Positions 45,166 through 57,459 of a DNA stretch of 64,000 nt are shown piece after piece (the stretch's first letter is position 1; every line of letters begins with the position of its first letter). The position numbers were made by a program, and so were the translations under genes. The notes below the pieces were generated by a model, which saw nothing but the letters and a program-made list of their open reading frames with translations, ran no database searches and was not told where the DNA came from. The DNA comes from Morinoia aosen (taxonomy: Eukaryota; Arthropoda; Malacostraca; Amphipoda; Talitridae). The stretch spans positions 41,514,068 through 41,578,067 of the forward strand of contig CM059566.1 in the NCBI GenBank assembly GCA_030386875.1. The letters are read 5' to 3'.

Positions 45166-48100
45166 TTTAACTCTACTTTTTGAAATTTTTGCCTTACTTG
45201 CAAAACTTATGAATTTATTTGTACAGTAATTCAGAAAAATTATCAGTGTCTCACAAACTTCGAAAGATGTCTGAAATCATCGTGCAGTTTTTGTTTGTAT
45301 ATTTTGAGTTCATAGTGTGTATGTATTGATTTTCTGTTGATTATTTTGGAAAACTGTTACGACTCGCTTGTGATGAGCCTCTTTTGCAGACTTTGGGGAA
45401 AACTTAACCCTAACGCCTTTTGTATCAGAAAACCAGAGAAATGAAGAACATCCTTAGAAATTCAGATTGATTGGCCGTCATTGCAAACCCGTGTTGCTGG
45501 TGGGTAAGTAGACTAATTATCTGATGAATTGCTGATAAAACCATTCATTACAAAGGTTAGTTATAATCTTGCTTTGAAAACGGTTTTCAATGGAGCAGTT
45601 TCCAACCCTACACCCTGCTATTTGTTGTGAATATGAACAGAAGTTGATCTTTAGTAATTATGGTGGTAGGATATCTGCATTTTAGAAGATTGTACTGCGC
45701 ATTGTGCACAGCTCTTTCACGTACTGTTAGCCCTGTAGCGGTAGATCAGTTTGTATATTTGTTAATAGGACTGGAACTTACCATGTCGTCAGGTAGGCAT
45801 GCATGTCAGTTGGATGGCGACGTTCCAATGATCTCTGTAAATATCGCTTGTTCTTAATGGTAGTTTATTTTCACGTTCTCCTAGTGTTGGAGTAATTTTT
45901 GCTTACTTTGTATTGTGTAATTTTTTTATTGTTTCTTCTAAGAATTTGCTACTTCAGGATCTGTATACTTTCTAAGTAAACTACTGTTAATCACATCACG
46001 TAAGTTTTTTTTTCCTACTAGGAGTACTAGTATCATATCGATATATAATACAATTTTACGTTGATAACCTCTGAATATGAAGTTACATGCTGTTAATAAA
46101 TCGTAGATGGAAGCCTCCATAACTTTTCAATAATGTTTCGTGGGAATGCTGTTTTCACTTTGTCTTCTATATATAATCTGCATTGTAGCTGTCTCTGAAG
46201 CCCCGCAAAGATGCGAGGAGTAGGGTTATGATTGTAAAATTTTTGCGAATGAATATACGTTCCGGAATGGTCACCTTCATATGCAAAAATGGAATCATGA
46301 ATGTGAAATCATTTGCAAATGGAAAATTGCTCTTGAATAAGAAGTACTGGTTCATGCTATCAACTCGAACCATGTCTAAATCAAGTTTTGAGACAACAAG
46401 CACTTGCTCCACGTACGCCTGACCTCGTTCATTTTCGGCTACCAGAATTTGCAGAACTCGAATGTATTCGCGAAAGAAATACAGTAATGAAGCTCTGAAT
46501 ACAGTAATAAAGCTACAGTAACACTTTGAAAAGTAGGCCAACGGTAGCGCATAGTCATTCGTTAACCCTGCAGGGGGTGAATTTTGAAATTCACTAGGGG
46601 ACATGCACTCCCCCAGACCCTGGCCAGCATTTCTTTGTGTTTGCTTCAGTTGTGTTTCAATACTTACCAGAGACTCGTCTAGGATAGCATCAATAGAACG
46701 GAAGTCTCTTGAGCTTAGTTTTGTAGTTCAAATTTTACTTTTTTTATTTAGTAAGTGGCCCTTGTTTTGTGTTCGCATTTTTTGTTTAGTAGTCTCCGAC
46801 TTTTCAAATTTGTTAAGGAAGCTTATCGCATTTTATTGCAAATCAAGAAAACATGGTCTTCGTGTATCTTTTCATTCGATTATGTGCCTTGGTTGATATT
46901 CCAAAGTGTGGCCAGACCTTTGTCGGTGTCCTCTTCTATACACCGCTTGCCTTTTCCATTTACCTTTGCTGCACTTGCGTTTCAATGTGAGGGCCCGTGC
47001 TAAAAATTAGGTAGGCTTTCTTTTTGTTAAAATAACACAGTTTTATGCCCTTTCTGCATAGATTCCACATTCCCTTTACTCCATACTAAATAGTGCATTC
47101 TTCCTTTCTCTCTTTGGACCTCATTTGTTGAGGATAGGGAGGCTTAAAGTAACTAATAATAATCTAATCTGCACTAGCATTTTTTTTTGGAAGATCTAAT
47201 TTTTTACCCAATTTTTCATACTTTCGTTTATTTGCTGATGAAATTGGTGTTCAAAGTCATTTTGCTAACTAGTGAACGTAAACAGGGCGGAGCATTTCTT
47301 TGAAAGTTTATTTGATACGCAGCTACACCAATAATTTTTAATTCAAGTTTTGGTAGTGCCTCGTATGGGTTTGGATTACACATTTGTCCATTTGTTATAG
47401 TGCTCGCGTACCGTGCTAACTTTTTTATTTTTTCCACATTTCTTCACTGAATAAAATTTGTCTTTTCGGGAACTGTAATACCGCCTCGCGAACAGAAGGT
47501 TGGTTACTGGCGCTAATATGTCAGAAAGTGTACAGTTTCTTGCCTTTTCCGAGGTTAGGGCTCAGAAAGAAATTACTTTGAAATGTATCTCAGTGTATAT
47601 AATTTAAGGATATCTAAGATAGTACGCTAATGGTGTCAGTGGTAGCCCAAGCTACCCACATAATTAGAAACACTTGTTGCAGGAGTCTAGTAATTTATAT
47701 TTAAAGTTAGGCAGGCGTCGTCTTCCATTCTTGGCTTTCATGTCTCTCTCGTTGTTCAGGTGGGCATACCGTGCTACCGACCTGCACAATTGTATTAGCC
47801 CTTTACGCTCGAATGTGATGAATTTGTCACAAAAAATGCTAGCTTTTTATGTACTAAATTACGTGCAGAGCTTCTAACGAATGACTGTGACGACTTGCGT
47901 GTATGTCATCTTCAAGCAGAGTTCATTGTTGCGTCTGCTTGGCGTGCGAGCACACGTTTTATTTTCATCGACCCTTTTCGTCTTGTTGAGATGCCTGCGC
48001 CCTCTTTTGCCTGCGAAGCGTCCTGGGCGAATAAGAAACCCAAATTTTGCTCCCTTGTGATGTGATTGAAATTCAAACATCCGTACGTTTTTCTGATTTC

Positions 48101-48244
48101 CGCCTAAATGATCGGAAATGGAGGTTAACCTTCATAAACAGAAATTTTACAAACGTTTTGCAGTAAATTTGAATACATTTTTATTGTCCCAAAATCAAAA
48201 TGCTATTGCTTTTCAGCAAACAGATTCGAATTAACCTTTAAACA

Positions 48245-51200
48245 ATGGTGTTGGTCGACCTACCCCGCGAGTATGGCTATGTGGTGCTGGTTGCGCTGGG
48301 ATCCCAGGTTATCATCATGTGGACAGGCATCCAGGTGAGTTTGTAGGAGCGTCTTTGAACCTCCTTTGGACCTGAGGCAGGGCTTATCACATTTCCTGTG
48401 AAGTGACCCACTGGTGGTCACTTAGGGGATTTTCATAGTGCTGCTGACCCACCTGCAGTCACTAAATAATTTTTCATTAATACTTAATGAAAGCTAAATG
48501 AAGGCCCAATCCAGTTGATGTTTACTATTTTCAAAGTTGATTACCACAATTGACTCTATATTTAAATTGAATATTGAACTTCAGTTTCCATCAGTCAATG
48601 TGTTAAAAAAATACGTCTTCATGGGTTTGGGTGGCAGCAAAATTCTGTCGATGACTTGAAGTGCTGTTTTTATGGCAACAATCCTTGACACGTTCACCCC
48701 GTTTCTGCGGTTGTTGACGGTTGGCTTGGTTAGGTTGTAAGTAGTGGAATAGGGAAACCGACTTTACTGCTTGAATACATTTTTATCCTTCTAAAGATAT
48801 ATGAAAATGCAGTCGCACGGTAACATTTCCCTTCGTACGATGACATTTAGTTTATAAAAACGTCGGGAAACATGAAATGCCAATAATTTTTACCGGTATG
48901 GAAATGAGCTATTCACCAAATGATGCACAAATGGCCCAATGCACGGGGAACGTGTTGAGTTTGAGTTTTTCAAACTCTGTGCATGATTCTGAAATACTGT
49001 GTGGTTAAATTTTTTGAGAAAAACTCAAATTTGGATTATTTTTGCGAGAAAATGGCACATACTGTAGTTAAGTCGACTGAGTAACTTTCACTACATTAAC
49101 GTGAAGGTATAAAAATCCCGCTCTGTGAACTGTTGAAAAACCCTATGGCTGCTTCTTATTGTTCTGTTTTTCTTCGAATTAGGATGTGAAGTTAGGCGAT
49201 GTAATTTGACACAGCTAAGGAAGAGTATCCTGCAATTGAATGTTCATTCGTCCAAATTGTGCGAGTCCCAATCTATGCACTAGTTGAACTGATACATTAA
49301 TATAATATTGTTAGTCGCTCATAGCCGGTGGTCAAAGATTTAATTCATACTAGAAATCTGAACGGAAACTGGGAGCATTCAAAAGTGAAGTTGAAGTTTG
49401 CCATCAGGATGACTCATGGTTTTTAGAAAGTTTTGTTTCAATGAGCATCAGATGTAATTTTTTTTTGAGAACGTTGCAAAACTTGTATCTTTTTCATCTC
49501 AATATTACTATTCTCGAAGTGGCAGAAATCGCTCATCAATTTGCGTGAAATTATAAACTTTCAATACCTACTCAACCATTATTACCTAATTTTCTGTTAT
49601 TCATATGTATTTCATCTCTTTTAGGACTGGAAGCCTAAACCTCAAACAATAAGTATCAAAGAGTTGACTTGACATGTCTTAGCACTCGTCATAGTACCTT
49701 ATTGAATTTTTGGTTGACCTGCTGTCATACTCGTCCAAGTAGCTGATGGTGAATTTTTTGTTGACTTGACATATCTTAATACTGGTCGTAGGACCTCATA
49801 GAACTTTTCGTTCACTTACTGTCATACTCATGCAAGTAGCTGATGATTTTGACATGTTGGCCAGGTGGGCAAGCAGCGCAAGAAGTTTGGCAGCAAGTAC
49901 CCAACGATGTACAGCCCTGACAACGCTCTCTTCAACTGCTACCAGCGCGCCCACCAGAGCACGTAAGGCTTAAGCTGCTTCTTTTCTTTGATTGCTAGTG
50001 TGATGGAGGCTGAAAATGTTACGGAGTTTTTGTACTATTACTTACTACCAACGCCCCCACCAAAACACGTAAAACCCAAGATTCTTTTTTATCGCTAGTC
50101 TAATGCAGAGTGAAAGTCTGTGTTCTTGGTACAAACGGCACAAAAATTTTTGTTATTTCTTGGATTATGTATTTCTAGCATTAACCCTGTGACTGCAAGG
50201 TGCGCAATACATTGCACACGCGCCCAACCAAAGAACTTTTTGAAAATCATACTAGGCATATTGCTTTTGATTGCATAACAGAATATGGGGGAAAATTATA
50301 ATAAAAATGCGTAGAGGCCATTATAAGGTTTACTCATCAAAAATCAAGCCCTAGTTCAGTTTGTTCAAAATACCAAAAATAATAATGAAACGGAGTAGAA
50401 AATTTGTTAGAGATAGTAAGCTCTGAATGCTGACTCCATCAATATAAGTTCTGTGGCTCCTGCTGACCCTCTTTGACTCCTCTAGGTAATTGTGGGTTAT
50501 CTGCCACCACTTTTACTGTATGGTTTCCTTTTGATGTTTTTGTTACAAAAAATTATGACTATAGAACATGGATATTAATATATTTTATGTGACCAAAAAC
50601 CATGCTGTTTTTAAAACATGTTTTTTTTTACTAAAAAACATGTTCAAAAAACAGCATGGTTTTTTGGTCACATAAAATATATTGATATTCATGTTATAGT
50701 CATGATTTTTTGTTCTAAAGTCATGAAAAAACAATGATTTTTTAAATCATGACTAAAAAGCATGGATATTGAAATATTTAATGTGACAAAAAACATGAAT
50801 AAAAACATGAATAATAATATATTTTATGTGATCAAAAAACATGCTTTTTTAAACACGTTTTTTTTTCTTCGAAAAATCATGATTTTTTAAGAAACCATGT
50901 TTTTTTTCTACAATAAATCATGACTACAAAACATGGATATTAATGTATTTTGTTTGACCAAAAACCATGCTATTTAAAAAAAAAATGTTAATTACAAAAA
51001 GTCATTAATATCCATATTTTTTTTGTCATGATTATTTTGTAAAAAATAACATGATTAAAAAAAGCAGCATGGCTTTTTGGTTACAAATATATTAATATCC
51101 ACATTTTTAGTTATGATTTTTTGTAGAAAAGATTTTTTTAAAGAAAAAGCATGGTTGTTTTGGTCACATAAAATATATTAATGTGTTTTTAATCAAAATT

Positions 51201-53657
51201 TTTGTAACAAAAATATGCTTTAAAAAAACAGCAAAGTTGTTTTGGTCACATAAAACTTTGATATCCATTTTTTAGTTACGATGTTTTTTTGCAAAAAAAG
51301 ATGTTTTAAACGAAACAGCATGCTTTTTTTGGTCAGATAAAATATATTAATATCCATATTTTCTAATCATGATTTTTCTGTAAAAAAATTTTTATTTCAA
51401 ATAACATGTTTTTTTTTGTCCCATAAAATATAAAAATATCCATGTTTTTTATTCATGATATTTCTGTAAAAAAGCATGTTTTTTTGAAAAATAAGCATGG
51501 TTTTTGGTCACATCTCTATCAATGACCATAAGTAAAGATATATTATAACACACCATTTGGGGAGTTCAAGGTGATTCACATGCATTGTAAAATAAATGAC
51601 TGGGTGGCCCGAAAGCTCAAACTTCATGTGTCGAATGTTCAAATACACAGAAATTTTTTCTCTGACTAAAAGCCTCTCACTGTCCCGAATGCCAACCTAA
51701 TAGCCTTAGACGCAAAATAATTCAAACCTGCCCTTTTTACTTTTAACATCAATCCCTCATATCACTAGTTACTAAATTCGTTTGTTCATATTCCAACTCA
51801 AGTGCGCGCTGACGAGAGTGCCTACAAGGATTATGTTTTCTTAGTTACGTATATTTCCTTGCATTTTCATAATCAAATTGATTAATGCAAATAAGGGAAC
51901 GCATTATTTAGTGTTTTTCTCTCAATCACTTTCTGACAAATGAATGAATCGTTGTTTCATTTTCTTATTCCAGTCTTAAATTCATGACAGATGAATCGTT
52001 GTTTCATTTGCTTATTCCAGTCTTAAAATGTTATTGTTAGTCCAGTAAGGCAATTTTTAATTCTTAACCCTTTAACGACCAAGTGGACTGTACGGTCTTC
52101 TTTCAAAAATAGCAATAATATATTGTATTTCTTATTCAATTTGTTCACTAATGTGTCCTTTGAACTTAACTGCTGAGTGACAGTTCCTTCCACATCTTGA
52201 TAACAGTGACTACCTAATGCCAGTGTCGGTTTAGTGATAGTGGTTGTGATAACGGTAATATGAGTATAAAAATGTGGGCGTTAAAGGGTTAACGCTCGTG
52301 AGTACATTATGACAGCACTATTTTACGTATTTAACTATTTGTATTGTTCCAGCTATGTTGGAAATACGGCTAGCATTGTACAACAATCCTTCTCGAGCAT
52401 GTCTATGAGTCCGGTGAACTCTTTGGTGCCAGTATTATTAGCGTAAGTAGGAAATATCATAACTTTTTGGTATGGTGAAAATTTAATTCTCTCCAAGGTA
52501 CACTAGTTGATGCGACACATCATTTGGCACACTAGTTGATGCGGCACATCATTCGGCACACTAGTTGATGCGTTAGAGAAAAAATTGTCCCAAGTCCCGA
52601 ATGTCGACCTCATAGTCTTTTAGGTGCAAAATGAATCAAATCTGCTCATTTTACTTCTAACATCAATCCCTCACTTGTATCACTATTTCCTATATTCGTA
52701 TGCTCATATTTTAATATCAATGAGCAATAATAGGGTTTTGAACAATGCGCTAGGATTATGTTTTTTTTAATTACTTGCAATCATATGCATTGTCAAAATC
52801 AGATTAATGCATAGAAGGGAACGCATATTTTGTGTTTTTCTCTCAATAATTTTTGTTTCGACTTATGACATGGGTATTACAATACCCATGTGTAAGTAAC
52901 ATCTAAATATTAATGCAAACTAAGATATTTTAAAATCAATGCTCTAAACATTTCATGTTTAAGCCGTGTTGAAAATAAACTGTTTTTCTTTCTTTTCTCT
53001 GAGAGATCTGTGTTTGCAATGCTATTTTCATTATTAACTATAAACGTGTTTGATAAGAACGAATGAAATTTACAATTATTTTACATATTTTTTCTCTGTC
53101 TATGGTTATTCTCTCAGCGTGCTTTTTCCGTCATGTAAGATGGACATTCCTCACTGGTGATTTAGGCAGCCCGCCCACTCATGCCATGCGATTGGCGCGA
53201 TTACCAAATCGCACGGTTCATTTGTAGCACCGTAGGAAAAGCATTGTGTTGGCTAGTTAACTGCCGACTGAGGCGAATCGCATCAGATGACGGGCTGCCT
53301 TATTGTGGTCCTGCTCTCCAAAAAGTCTCTATTCAGTATCGAAGTTCAGGATCGGTCTCTTTTTGCATATCTTTACTCAGCTTTCAAATTTTTCATTCTT
53401 TAACGTTTGAAATAGTTCATTTTAGTTGAACATTTCAAGAGGATTCTATTTTATGAGTAATTAAGTTACTTCTTGATATTTTGTTATGGAAAAAAAATAA
53501 TTTGAATTTCATTTTCCATTGTGGTTTTTTCACTTGGAAAATCGCCTTTGCAAAAATTTGAATTTATATCTAGATGGGTAATGTCTTTTCTTTTCCCCAC
53601 AGCAGATCTGTAGTAACAGATGAACAGCACAATTCATTCAGCACAACCATTCACTAG
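48245..53657 (+). CDS. MGST3: MGST3-like gene with unrecognised tail (unit B)
   Basis: Exons 48245-48334, 49865-49962, 52353-52442, 53603-53657 (TAG) give a 110-aa product in the same phases as unit A. All splice sites are preserved. Exons 2-4 are the same apart from any change I may have missed; exon 1 has Thr where unit A has Lys in the MWKGIQ stretch (MWTGIQ). As in unit A, the family start and [11 protein letters not shown] are present but the catalytic membrane core with the remaining helices is not seen. Conservation of phase and stop in both units is weak support for the model, since the units are so similar overall. Confidence 0.6.
49664..49855 (+). repeat. 97-bp tandem duplication (unit B)
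   Basis: Counterpart of 14074-14265, two units, directly before the exon 2 acceptor. Confidence 0.75.
50541..51514. repeat. AT-rich array of self-complementary motifs (unit B)
   Basis: Counterpart of 14951-15908. It is about 16 bp longer, mainly from an extra AAAAACATGAAT-type unit near 50795-50812, plus homopolymer changes and single substitutions. Confidence 0.8.
52068..52288. mobile_element. TTAA-type miniature element P2 (unit B)
   Basis: 221 bp, the same site as 16463-16683, with TTAA on both sides. Confidence 0.87.
52500..52572 (+). repeat. 29-bp tandem repeat (unit B)
   Basis: Counterpart of 16895-16967 with the same unit number; two base changes within units. Confidence 0.8.
53165..53299. 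mobile_element. Harbinger-like miniature element (unit B)
   Basis: 135 bp with GGCAGCCCG / CGGGCTGCC ends and TTA on each side (53162-53164, 53300-53302), the same site as 17558-17692. Confidence 0.75.
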
Positions 53658-56531
53658 AGAAACAAACGAGAATCAACGAGTATTCCATTATCATTCGCAT
53701 GTTCTAAGTGAATACCTTTCTTCAATTCAATTTTAGCTGTATTACCTATTTACCTTCGTTTCATTTTGTTTCTTCGTTGTATTGCTTATAACTTGGAGGA
53801 CTAGCATATCATGCAATATTTGTATACAGTTTATAATTAAATAGCAAATAATCTCCTGAATAGGATTTACTTGTTTTTGACACAATCATGATACCTACCT
53901 CAGAGATTTTAAATTGTCTCTAGCTATTTGCGTTCCTATCAGCTATTCATGATGGGTAGAAATAGAACTAAATTGCTAAAAATCCATAAAAAATTAATAG
54001 ATAATGGCCATGTCAGGGGTTAAATGTTAAAATGAGTTTAACAAAAAGAAACTAGTCGTCTGAATATTCTACTCTTGGTTCGAATGCTGAAAACTTATAA
54101 ATATTGTATTTGCAAATAAAGAATGCCATGAAGGACAGGTTCCTCTTGCATATACACATAAGACTTCTGTGGCAATAAATGAGGTTGTTGACAGGATTAT
54201 GGGCTGAAGTAAATGATTGTGCATATAAAACTAAAAAATAGACATTTCAGATACCTGAAACTAGTCTTGTTCATACATATCAACACGTGCGTATCTTGTA
54301 ACCAGGTCAGAGACATAGCTTTCCCATTACACTTTTTTTTAATTTTCTCCTAAAATGATGTTCGCTCCAAAGATTCCCAAGGTAGGAAACGCCAAAAAAA
54401 CTGTTACACTTGGTTAACAAAGGCATTTTACCACACAAAAAGGAAAGAACAAAATCTAGTATAAATAAGAAAAGTTATGATTATATTTTCCAAATTCCTT
54501 GATATGAAATTACTTACATAAAATCAGCAAATATGTGGCGAAAGATATTATGCCTATGGCAGTGGTGGAATGAACTACCAGCAATTTATTAAGAATGGGC
54601 CTTTTTAGTTTGCCATAAGTTAGGAAAAGAAAAGAAAAGCACTCTACTGAACAGCCAAAAATGCCGTGTTAAATGATTTTCAAGCTATGAGTAAAGGTTG
54701 ACCAACATTTAATTTATAAATACATTGTAGAATACGCATGTCTAAAACAAATAAACATACATGGTGAAATGAATTTTAATGTTTCTTTAGAGTACAATAT
54801 GTGAGAAATAAGTGACGTGGCTTGCTAATTAACATTAACTTCAGATAACTTTTAAATCATACTTAGGAATAAACAAATATACGAGGTTCACTGGGGTAGC
54901 TATAAATATATTTTTAGTTAGCGCAATACTATTATTTTTTGTTTACTTTTTCATTTGTAAATAACAATCGTTGACAAAGTAGCCGCAGAGCCGTAATTTT
55001 GTGAATGTATAAGTCATAATTATTAGTTGTGAGTCAATTTTGTAAGAGTCAATTTTGTAACATTTTCAACAGCTTCATTAAGTACATTAAGTACATTAAG
55101 CTACTTGATTCTTTGAAATTTTTTGTCGATATCAGCGTTGGTTAATTGAAAACTCTCATCAGTCTCCGAATCTGATGTCAAAACCCTTTATATTGAGTAC
55201 ATACCACTAAGCATGTTATTTGGCAGCGATCGCTAGCTGTACTACGTGTACTGGTTTTAAAGATATACATGTTATTTTGTGAATAAAATTTATTCAAAAC
55301 TCGCAATACACGCTCAAGTTATGAGGTTGGAATGCGTCTATTTTTTCATGAAAATTCTCTCCGGGGTAGTGAAAAATCATCTTTGAAATTGTTGGGAACC
55401 TTTTTTATACATTTTTTCTCTGAATCCCAGAAAAATAACTAATACAGGATAAAAAAAAAACAATGTTTCATTCCTACACGCATAGCGTGAGCCCCAATGC
55501 TTGTAGTTATGATTGTTGACTTTCAACATTCATTTTATTCTTCCTCCTTTAGGATAAAGGACTTTATTAACCACTCATTTGAAACTTTGCGCTTGCCTTC
55601 TACTTCAATATTTCAAAAATGTTTATGAATTTGCCCGTATCGAGCAGCTATTTACTGCTGCTATAACCCTCTGATAATAGGAATACAAGCTATTAAAGTG
55701 TCCTATGTTTGAATATCTTAGAACAAATAGATATAATTTAAATAAAAAATAGCAAAACAGTGCAACTTGTAGGAAAAAAATCTAAGCCTTTTTGTCATTA
55801 TTTTGCTCAACACCAATACGATTGCCATAAAACCCTTTTATTTAAAAAAATAGGAAAAAACATAACATGGGTTAGAATACATGTTAAAAATTATTCTACA
55901 ATTGGTCATTAATCTACATATAATGCTGCAATTAGTTCAAATAACATTTACATTACAATGGTTAATTGTAGCTAAGTTCCTAATTAGACATTCAAACGTC
56001 TTGAATTTACGGTACCAATGCTGTGAATAAATCTGTAGAGTGGCAATAGCTCAAAGAAGTCAAACTTATTGGGTAGCTACTACAGGTGAGATGCTAGAAA
56101 AACTGTGGTTATGTGTAGAAAACATGCATGCAAATCCATTTTTAAAGTACGTGAAGTCTGATTTTAGAATTTAATATTAGGTATGATGTTAGATGCATAA
56201 GTTTTCTGATCAATATGTTTGTGAGATTGTGTTATGTACCCTGTTGTGCCATATTTATTGTGGTGTTGCCATATATTGTATAGAAAATTGAACAAAAAAA
56301 ATTGACATGTATACCATTTATTTATGTATTTAAATGTTTAAAAACAGGAAACTATCCCCTTCAAAGAGCATATTGAATTTTTTTTACAATCTTAAAGAAG
56401 TAAAACAAATTTAGAGGTAATTATTTTGAGTGGCAATGCCGTCTCATTCAGTGGGTTTACTGTGTTGAATGAATTGTGTAGTCGTATTTTGAGAACCGTT
56501 CTAAATGTGGCGTTGAACTTGAAATGCGACA
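53658..56531. other. AT-rich gap between MGST3-like and transposase-fusion genes, unit B
   Basis: Counterpart of 18051-20921: no gene, exon or clear element seen. Differences from unit A are single substitutions and 1-4 base indels. Confidence 0.6.
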
Positions 56532-56640
56532 ATGAATTCTTCTGTAAATGTCGAGTCTGAATGGAGCGGCGAAGATTTGGAAGATGGGAAAGCTATTGGA
56601 GTGTCAACTGATGACGATGATTCGATAATTTGCTCCTCAG
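56532..56640 (+). CDS. Candidate alternative first coding exon (unit B)
   Basis: Counterpart of 20922-21030, open in the same frame with the same CAG|GTATTG donor in phase 1; one Glu-to-Gly change. The base before the ATG context differs (ATGCGACAATG here, ATGTGACAATG in A), and in both the first usable ATG is the MNSS one. Confidence 0.35.
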
Positions 56641-56891
56641 GTATTGAAAACAGACCTAGGGTAAGTTCCGAAAATTCGTCCACTTTGAATTTCCGTACAC
56701 ACCAGGTATATTTTACTTTAACAAGCTAGTATGGAGTTGAAGTTCATCGAAAAGTGGTTCACGTGGTAACTGTTGGATTATAATATTGTATAATTACCAC
56801 ACACCGCAAATAAATATCACTGTTTGAACAAAAATGGCAGCCCAAGTGAATGACCTGCGTTTCAGTTGTTTATGAAGTCGTCACACCTTAA

Positions 56892-57113
56892 CCCTTTAAC
56901 GCCCCAGAGGACACCAGTGTCCTCTTTCAAAATTCCCCTTCAGTATATTTTATTTCTTATTCAATTAGTTCCCTAATGTGTTCTTTGAAGTTCTCTGCCG
57001 AGTGGCAGTTCTTATCCCATCCTGATATCGGTGACTGCCAGATGCCAGCGCCAGTTTAGTGACGGTGGTTGTGTTAACGGTAATATGAGTACAAAAATTC
57101 GGACGTTAAAGGG
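56892..57113. mobile_element. TTAA-type miniature element P3, present only in unit B
   Basis: A 222-bp element with CCCTTTAACG / CGTTAAAGGG ends, flanked by TTAA at 56888-56891 and 57114-57117. Unit A has the empty site with a single TTAA at 21278-21281, so insertion with target duplication (or precise excision in A) can be read directly. Sequence is close to P1, including the AGAGGACAC...GTGTCCTCT palindrome. It lies in the presumed 5' leader intron of the giant gene, about 350 bp upstream of its ATG. Confidence 0.95.
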
Positions 57114-57459
57114 TTAATTGACTACCATTTTACATAGCCGACTGAAAATTTTTCCGTTAACGAATTTGTTGTGTTAGGCAATGTCGTACCTGTGTGAGTG
57201 TTGACAGCTGTTGTGCTGCCATTTTACAGAGGTTTTTTTCTCCCTTTGTATGTTTCTGAGGTGTACTAAATTTCGAATCTTTTAATGGCTTGTGTTATTA
57301 CTTCGTCCACATGTACGGAGTTATGAAGAAATCATTTTTATGAATTCATTTGTTCGTACAACGTTTTTTCTTTAAGTTTCTCATTGTTTATGATACTTAA
57401 TATCTTTTCAGATATAGATTTTATAGTTTATGAATTGGGACGAATGTTGACCTTAAATC

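Larger units (their letters stand above)
43601..48244. other. VPS72-MGST3 intergenic region, unit B
   Basis: Counterpart of 8218-12653, with P1 at 43868-44088, the CCCTTTCGGTA element at 44613-45165, a broken minus-strand frame at 46167-46604 and a family 'a' fragment at about 47022-47174. It carries about 207 bp near 47550-47757 that unit A lacks. No supported gene. Confidence 0.6.
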
